From Tethya wilhelma (lineage: Eukaryota; Porifera; Demospongiae; Tethyida; Tethyidae): a stretch of 64,000 nt of DNA. Positions 57,266 through 64,000 of the stretch are shown in pieces (positions within the stretch are counted from its first letter, which is position 1; each line of letters begins with the position of its first letter). The stretch spans positions 1 through 64,000 of the forward strand of contig CAXIPT010000079.1 in NCBI GenBank assembly GCA_964030475.1. Reading direction: 5' to 3'. Under the pieces are notes generated by a model. The model was not told the origin of the DNA. It made no database searches and worked only from the letters and a program-made list of their open reading frames with translations. The translations under genes and the position numbers were made by a program.

Positions 57266-60200
57266 ATGATCAGTTCAGCCCACATCATCACTATCATTGT
57301 AGTGGCTGTCTTCACCAGCAGTTGTGAGAGTCAAGGTATGTGGTATCAAAGCTAAGCTTATAATGTACTCAATAAGCTAAGTCTATCAAGCATGCATGCA
57401 TGTACATGATTGTAATAAAAACTTTTCTTTGATAATCTGAATACATAATATTATATAGATGATGGTATTAGGATCAGTCTAGGAGACAGGGTGATCCCTA
57501 ACCATGGACTGGTGACTACTGAGGATATTGGAATTGATCCTGATGGAGTGAATCTAATGGAGGGACTGAAGTGTAGCACTAACTATAGGAACTGCTGTAC
57601 AGATTTCACTGAAACACCAGATAGGGATACTATTGATGGCTTGATTCCAAGTGGTGTTGGAAGTTGGAGATTTCCTCACACTACAATTAATTATTATGTT
57701 CCTCGTCAAAATCATCGACCTGATTTCATATCTGGAATCACACGACATGGACAGGCAGTTTATGTCTTTCGCAATAGAGCAGCTGATAATAACCGACTTT
57801 ATATAATCAATGGAATCTGGAGATGTGAGATTCCTGACTCTAATGGAGAGGAGAGGACCAAGTACATAGGAGTCTATTCTAACTTAACGAGCAGTAATGG
57901 TGAGATACAATCAATTTAATGATATATAATTGTTTTGGGAGGACAGAATATGATACAATACTTCACACACTATAGGTTCATTGTCAGCTAATGGTTCTAT
58001 CCAGTTCTCTCTAGTGAGAGAAGACCCAGTGGATTTCACCCTCACTTTCAGAACCACTGGAGGACCAGCTACAGTTGTCACTTGGACAAGGGATGGAGTT
58101 GACATCTCATCTCTTGGAGACCATGATAACTACACACAGTCACAGACTGTTGTACCTGACAGTTCAAATCCTCGGCTATATAGAGATGGTATCTACTCCA
58201 ACATCCTGACAGTGAGAGAAAGACTCTCAGGAGTGTATGGAGTCAGTGTGACTAATGATAGGACAACGGTTATCAATCCTAACCCTCTGACTGTGACAGG
58301 TATGCATGGCACTGTTTTACATATTAATTATAAGTTTATGCATAATAAATTACATTATATTTGAAGTATGTCAGACTATAATATACTACATGTACATATA
58401 CATGCAGATCCTTCTTCAGTGAGCATTACTCTTAGTAGAACTCTTACATCATCTGAAGATCTTACAAACATCAGCCTGTCATGGACCTTGGGTAGTCCTA
58501 CACTACAATCAGTGATTATTACGATTACAGCATACAATTTGACATACACTGTGTGTGACTATTGGAGCGGTCAATGTGGCAGCACTATACTGATACCTGG
58601 TATCACCAACACTAACTACTATTTGACCAGCAGCATTTGGACAACATATGAATTCACAGTGACTTCAGCTAGCTACAGTTTCCAAACAAGTGATATCTCT
58701 TCAGTGATACACACACTACCTGGGTCGATTGTGTCACCAATCCTCACAGTTACAACACTAGGTCATTATAATAACTAATAGTGTAATATTATTATTATTA
58801 TAATAATTATGCAGACTATAAGTTTGGGTAAAAACTAATTCTGTAGGTATTTTGGCTCCTGAGATTTCTTCTGAATCAATTGTAGCTAATGGTCCATCAG
58901 TCCAAGTCACCTGGAACCAACCAGAAGGAGGATTGGCAGTTGATGAATATGTCGTGTCTTATCGTCGCTTGAATGGAAGAGATGGACAGTGTAGCTCATT
59001 TCAAGATGAAGGCAGTGTGACAGTGAGAGCTGAGGGAGAAGGACCCTATACTGCCACTCTACACTTGCAAGTGCGGACCACTTATCAATGCAATGTAACT
59101 GCTAGGATAAATGGAGAGACTTTGTACAATACAACAAGTTTCAACTTTACTACCAAAACAGCAGGTTAATAGCTAGATCTTAGATGTATCATCCATTTTT
59201 ACTTATATGCAATCATGGATCTATAATTATTTCAGTTCCATCTGGAGCCCCTCAAAACCTTGCCATCATCAACTCCACCTCCACCAGTGTCACCATATCT
59301 TGGGGTAGTGTTAAGTATATCCATAGAAATGGACTCATCACTCATTACCTCATCAGCTATGGTCAGGGAGGAGATGGAGAGACCAACCAGATGAATGTCA
59401 CAGTGAACATCACAGACCAAGAGGAAGGAGGGAGCTACACAGCCACTGGAATTGATCCTATGGAAGAGTATCTCTTTAAAGTAGCAGCTGTCAATGAAGC
59501 TGGTGTGGGGGTGTTTGCTAGTGTGACTACTGTCGGAAATAACGGTTAGTATACAACAGCGTTTGTTATTAATTTTTAGCAAGCAGTGTTATGCGTATTT
59601 CAGTTTATTATTGATTGCCAAGCAAGTTTCTAAATGCTATAGTGCAATCAAGCATTGTTAGTTCTATGGATAAGCACAAGCATTAAATTTTGTCATAGAG
59701 CACTAATATTGCAATCAACACCATCAGTAAAACACTTGAAGTTGATAGTGCAAGGGAAAATCTTTCTTTGTATACACACTGCTCTACACCAATTTTGCCT
59801 CTTATTATACTATTAGGTGAAAATGACCAGAGCCGTAACTTTCAGTCTGCAACAATTGCTGGACTGATAGCAATCATAGTCATATTGGCAGCAGCTTTGG
59901 TGACTAGTGGAGTCTTCAATGTCTTGGCGTAAGTTTTAAATTGACGAGTGACTTAATTTTAACCTAAACCAGGAAAAACTGCAATTATTATTGTAGGGTA
60001 TACAAGAAAAGGAGGCAATTCAAAGGTAATAAATTTATAACAAAATACTTATAATTATCCTTGAGTGCAAGCATGATCATAGTTTATTACCAAGCTGAAG
60101 TTGTACAAAACATTCCATTATTGTACCATTTTAGTAGCAACAAAGCAGATCTCGACTAAAGGAAGTAGTGGAGGAGCCATTTATGAAGAACCAGACAAGA

Positions 60201-60274
60201 TAGTCCCAACTACTTCAACTGGTCGGCTAGAAATGGAGACATGTCCAGCTTATGAGATCGCCAAAATAAACTGA
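57266..60274 (+). CDS. Receptor gene M: Ig-Ig-FN3x3-TM type I with tyrosine tail, intact
   Basis: Exons: 57266-57335 leader; 57459-57899 N-terminal Ig-like; 57976-58299 second Ig-like; 58408-58761 FN3-1; 58847-59164 FN3-2; 59236-59544 FN3-3; 59817-59928 TM; 59997-60025 VYKKRRQFK-type; 60135-60274 tail with AIYEEP and CPAYEI. The frame is open for 698 residues. It is the intact counterpart of pseudogene C, on the opposite strand. FN3-3 ends in phase 1, which also fits the linker exon at 60660, so a secreted form of 760 residues using 60660-60718 and 60779-61186 is possible on paper. The donor after FN3-3 is GTTAGT rather than GTAAG. Confidence 0.9.
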
Positions 60275-60323
60275 TTTAATGTACTGACTATGATTATTAT
60301 TATAACTTTGTGATAATTAATTT

Positions 60324-60563
60324 ATGAGCTGGGACAGTATTGAATGTATCCATAGAAACAGATCCATTACCCATTACATCATCAGCTATGGTCCTAAGAC
60401 TTCCAACAATGATTCAGATGTGATAAACACGACAACCATTCGAGTAACCATCGGCAATGATGAACAAGAGAGTGGTGGGAGCTACACAGTTGACGGTCTT
60501 AAGCCTTCCTCATTCTATGTGTTCAAAGTGGCTGCTGGGAATGATGATGGAGTGGGAATATAG
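60324..60563 (+). pseudogene. FN3 exon relic with stops
   Basis: MSWDSIECIHRNRSITHY... follows the type III third FN3 exon but lacks its start and ends in stops (GGGAATATAG, then ACTTAAGGG) where intact copies have GTAGAAGC and ACTGAAGGG. Confidence 0.7.
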
Positions 60564-60659
60564 GCTGTTACTTAAGGGAAAACACTCGAAAGTAAAAAAG
60601 AAATAAAATCTTAAATAAATTAATTGAATTTGAGTGTATACTCTATTTTTATAACATAG

Positions 60660-61186
60660 CACTCCCAAAACATTTCCAACTGGTGATAAGCCGTACTGAT
60701 AACTGCATCACTTGGAATGTAAGTATAATGATGTATAATGATGTATCTAGCATAATAACTTACAATTAATACACTCAGGCTGACAAGGCAGAAGAAATCA
60801 GGACAAACATCCACTCAAAACTCTTGGAAGTCATTCATGAAAGATGCCACTGCAACTTTCCTGAAGAGAATCTTCTCAGTGGAGTGTTCAGTTGTGTTCA
60901 CTCTAAAGAGCAGACCACTTACAGAAGCTCCATCACTGGTACACACACACACTACGACACAGAGCTGGTACAGTTCATACAAGATTGGGTAGCATCAGCT
61001 CCTACTATGACTGTCCAGTGGTACTCAGTGAAAGTGAACCCCAGTTGTCCAGTTTGTATAACCTCATTTGATGATCCAGAGTGTGGAAAACCAATGGCTG
61101 CTGAGAAACAATGCCTGTTTGATGAGGACAACCCTGATGTTGCTCATTGCATCGAGGTTTGCATAGCACGTAGTCGCAGAGACTGA
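60660..61186 (+). CDS. Type III C-terminal cassette downstream of gene M
   Basis: 60660-60718 is the linker exon (HFQLVISRTDNCITWN) and 60779-61186 the Cys-rich SEA-like exon, 136 codons with stop, ending CIEVCIARSRRD. Both have good splice sites and are open, unlike the FN3 relic just before them. They may be an alternative end for gene M or what remains of a type III gene fused at duplication. Confidence 0.65.
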
Positions 61187-61216
61187 CGTAGTCGACCATA
61201 GTAGCCACAATAATAA

Positions 61217-62229
61217 CAAGTAGTAAAAATTTCAAAAAAATAAGCAGTGTAGGAATGGGCAGTGCTGTAAAAAGTATTGGAACAAGGAATGGTCTCAATT
61301 TCGGCACATGACTACTTCATTTTCATTTTGATCCCTCTGGCTATTATTAATTTAGCTAATTGTTGTAAATGGTTCAAGTTGAACATCCTATCGCATGATA
61401 TAATGGTTCAAATTCTTGCCAATCTTATTACTTGGCTAAAAAGTGGAATAAAGTATAACAGTCAGGACTAGATTACTGGCCAAGACTTGGGCACAAAAAA
61501 TGAAGTAGTCATGTGCCGAAATTGAGACCATTCCTTGTTCCAATACTTTTTACAGCACTGCCCATTCCTACACTGCTTATTTTTTTGAAATTTTTACTAC
61601 TTGTTCATTCACTTTTTTCAACACTACAGTGAGGAGACCATCAGAGACTGGTTAGTCCCTACAAAAAGCTTGAGTTATCTGAGTAGCAGCTATTGTCTGC
61701 TAGAGCAGCTAATGCGCATGCGTATTAAATGCCACGTGGATAATCAATGACCTTTGAACTCTACCTACAAATGGCTACATTGAAGTACATGAATTTATAC
61801 TCTCAGTTTCAAAGCTTTCTAGTTTTTATTTAGGCTTATTTGTGATATAAATGAGTATCAAGGAATGTACTACCTATGAAAAGGAGTTACTTTGTGCTGT
61901 CAAAGTTGGCTCAACACATTCTGGTTCTCTGGAAATGCTTTTCAAGTAAGTCAGTTAGAAAGTACGTACGTACGTACGTCCGTACGTACGTACGTTAGGA
62001 GAACAAAAATGGCACTGTTGTGGCTTCCCACTAGCTCTTTCTACGAGTGCTGAGGAAAGTTTCTGTGAGTTTTAAGCCTTGCATGCCATTGGTAATCTGT
62101 TAGTTAGAGCCTCTGAGCAAGTTTGAAGGCTTAATTTTGTTTGACTAGATTTTTATGGTGACCAACATTTTGTATTGTGTCTATGGGACAGTCGACCCAT
62201 TCCTACTATACGTACTACCGTACGTATGA
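61217..62229 (-). mobile_element. Helitron-like element, complete copy
   Basis: Flanked by A61216 and T62230. Arms at 61217-61328 and about 61497-61604 share the word GAATGGTCTCAATT and its complement. (TACG)n tract at 61963-61994. Confidence 0.8.
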
Positions 62230-62257
62230 TAATTATTATGAAGCAAATGATACCCCT

Positions 62258-62341
62258 AGCCTCGTAAACCAGTCCCTCCAGGAGTCCTTGCTAAGCGCGC
62301 TTAGCAATAAGCATAGCAGGGAGGGACTGGTTCACGAGGCT
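62258..62341. mobile_element. 84-base foldback element with 11-base target duplication
   Basis: Arms AGCCTCGTAAACCAGTCCCT pair with the end ...CGAGGCT; the centre is the palindrome GCTAAGCGCGCTTAGC. ATGATACCCCT is duplicated at 62247-62257 and 62342-62352. The ends resemble those of the hairpin at 30296-30397. Confidence 0.75.
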
Positions 62342-62352
62342 ATGATACCCCT

Positions 62353-62833
62353 GGAGTCTGTGTTGATCGTGGCGATGGTAGTTTTTAGTTGGTCTCAAGT
62401 GAAGGTCAGCAGGTCAAGTGTCAAGATTGGTACCGTCCACTCTAGTGACTGTGTGAGCACTAGTGACCTTGACAGTGATGATTGCATCAGTCTTGACTAC
62501 CAGCAAAAAGATGGTGTATCAGGATTTGTGATTGAATCCCACGATGATGTGTTCTGGGCTCCAGTTGCTCACAGGACACGGCTACGTAGCAAATTTAAAT
62601 CAAAGTCTGCAAATCTCTCTCTCTCTCCTCATTTTTTCTTTGCTTATTAATTTTTTGTGACAATTGTTGTTTGTGTGTGTGTGTTGTTCCCCCTTTCCCC
62701 CTTTGCGCCTATGGTGGTGTGGAAATAAATAATAATAATAATAATAATAATATTGGACAAAGACATACATTGACAGTTTAAAGGAATGGTAGTAACTAAT
62801 ATTAAAGTAATAATAAATTAATATTTGACGTAG
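62353..62833 (+). other. Possible retroelement 3' end with (AAT)n tail
   Basis: An open stretch to 62650 (SSDCVSTSDLDSDD, HDDVFWAPVAHRTRLRSKFK) is followed by a T/G-rich segment and an AAT run at 62728-62750. The tail-like microsatellite suggests a non-LTR element end. I do not recognise the protein. Confidence 0.35.
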
Positions 62834-62834
62834 N

Positions 62835-62914
62835 GAGACCATTCCTTGTTCCAATACTTTTTACAGCACTTCCCATTCCTACACTGCTTATTTTTTAAAA
62901 ATTTTTACTACTTG
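62835..62914 (+). mobile_element. Helitron-like hairpin-arm fragment inside gene N exon
   Basis: It starts at the N at 62834 and ends TACTACTTG before T62915. The next bases continue an FN3-1 coding exon in mid-domain. Confidence 0.65.
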
Positions 62915-64000
62915 TACAATGTGACCTATACCCCATGCAACTATTCAAGTCTGGTCCGTCGTAAATGCAACACTTCTGTTACAGTAACGAGGTCTACTAC
63001 TAGCTACAATTTGACTGATGTGAGCATTTGGACAACCTACAGATTCACTGTTTCAACTAACTCTTTCCAAACAATGGCATCATCTTCAATGTCATACATA
63101 CTGCCTGGTTCACTGATTACATCACCTCTCCACACTATTAAAGTACTAGGTATGTGCATAGTAGAATGTGATGATGAAAAATAATTTCATGCATATAATA
63201 TTATGCTCTATAAATTTTACAGGTACCCTATCTACTTTAATGGTTGAACTAGCTAACATCACATCAGTCCAAGTCACCTGGAACCAACCAGATGGAGGGT
63301 TGGAAATTGATGAATATGTTGTGTCTTATCATCGCTTGAATGGAAGAGATGGACAGTGTAGCTCATTTCAAGATGAAGGCAGTGTGACAGTGAGAGCTGA
63401 GGGAGAAGGACCCTATACTGCCACTCTCCACTTGAAAGGATACAGCATCTACTCTTGCAATATAACTGCTAGGAAACTTCTTGGAGCTTTGTACAATACT
63501 ACAAGTTATAACATCATAACCAATTCAACAGGTATTTCTACATGTGACTAGAAAATTATTGATTCTGACACAAATCTTAATTTTCAAGTTCCATCTGGAG
63601 CCCCTCAAAACCTCACCATCATCACCTCCACCTCCACCAGTGTGACCATATCTTGGGACAGTGTGGAGTGTATCCATAGAAACGGACTCATTACCCATTA
63701 CATCATCAGCTATGGTCCTAAGACTTCCAACAATGATTCAGATGTGATAAACACGACAACCATTCGAGTAAATATCGGCAACAATGAACAAGAGAGTGGT
63801 GGGAGCTACACAGTTGGTAATCTCGAGCCTTCCTCCCTTTACGCGTTCAAAGTGGCTGCTGGGAATGATGCTGGAGTGGGAGTAGAAGCTGTTACTGAAG
63901 GGAAAACTCTTGGAAGTAAAAAAGAAATAAAATCTCAAATATATTAATTGATTGTTAATATGTACACTCTTTTTTTATAACATAGCATTTCCAAAAGATT
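62915..64000 (+). CDS. Receptor-family gene N, type III, partial at both ends
   Basis: 62915-63149 is the second part of an FN3-1 exon like that of gene I (NVTYTPCN, FQTMASSS), whose first part is replaced by a transposon fragment and gap. 63223-63531 is FN3-2, 63589-63915 FN3-3 of the type III form (ending GKTLG), and 63986-64000 the start of the linker exon, cut by the window end. All are open and phase 1. The gene probably continues into a Cys-rich secreted end. If the arm at 62914 is truly joined in the genome, the gene is broken. Confidence 0.75.

Overview
The window looks like nuclear DNA of a marine invertebrate, most likely a demosponge resembling Amphimedon queenslandica. Reasons: AT-rich sequence; many short (about 60-200 base) GT-AG introns, almost all in phase 1; FN3 exons of the PSGAPQNL...SWDSVECIHRNG type that I associate from memory with sponge multidomain proteins; Calx-beta exons; dense small transposons. 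The species is an inference; no rRNA, tRNA or named single-copy gene was found to confirm it.

The main content is an array of paralogous cell-surface or secreted immunoglobulin/fibronectin receptors. A typical gene has: a signal-peptide exon; a roughly 145-residue N-terminal Ig-like domain with a hypervariable loop; a second Ig-like domain; three (once five) FN3 exons; and one of three C-terminal cassettes. Cassette I is a transmembrane exon plus a tail with YEEP and AYEI tyrosines. Cassette II is a different transmembrane exon plus a tail with EYDVV, LYDEI and AYEV. Cassette III is a Cys-rich, SEA-like module with no membrane anchor. Order: A (+, 5.66-9.9 kb, type II, tail missing), B (-, 13.5-16.4, type III), C (-, 16.7-19.7, type I pseudogene), D (-, 21.6-25.6, type II, five FN3), E (-, 26.3-31.2, type II, leader missing), F (-, 33.9-36.8, type III), G (-, 37.1-42.0, Calx-beta exons followed by an FN3/type I end), I (-, 44.5-48.7, type II), J (-, 49.1-52.0, type I, divergent leader), K (-, 52.4-53.6, type I, truncated), then on the + strand L (53.6-54.7, N-Ig repeated, fragment), M (57.3-60.3, type I plus a downstream type III cassette) and N (62.9-64.0, type III, truncated). 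The exon lengths of B, D, F, I, J and M each sum to an uninterrupted reading frame, which supports the models.

Between genes the duplication unit recurs: a conserved 5' flank with kB-, ETS- and NRF1-like motifs, decayed FN3 and tail exons, and a 0.5-kb block with a conserved small ORF. Transposons fill the rest: a roughly 1-kb family inserting between A and T without target duplication (Helitron-like) and ending in a long hairpin; a 206-base TA-flanked MITE; a broken Penelope-like element; LINE 3' ends; and a nested dimeric inverted-repeat element. Seven single N bases mark assembly joins, several of which cut genes or flip strand.

Functionally the array would supply diverse extracellular binding faces joined to a few signalling or secreted ends, which suits self/non-self recognition or immune-type sensing. 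That role is inference.
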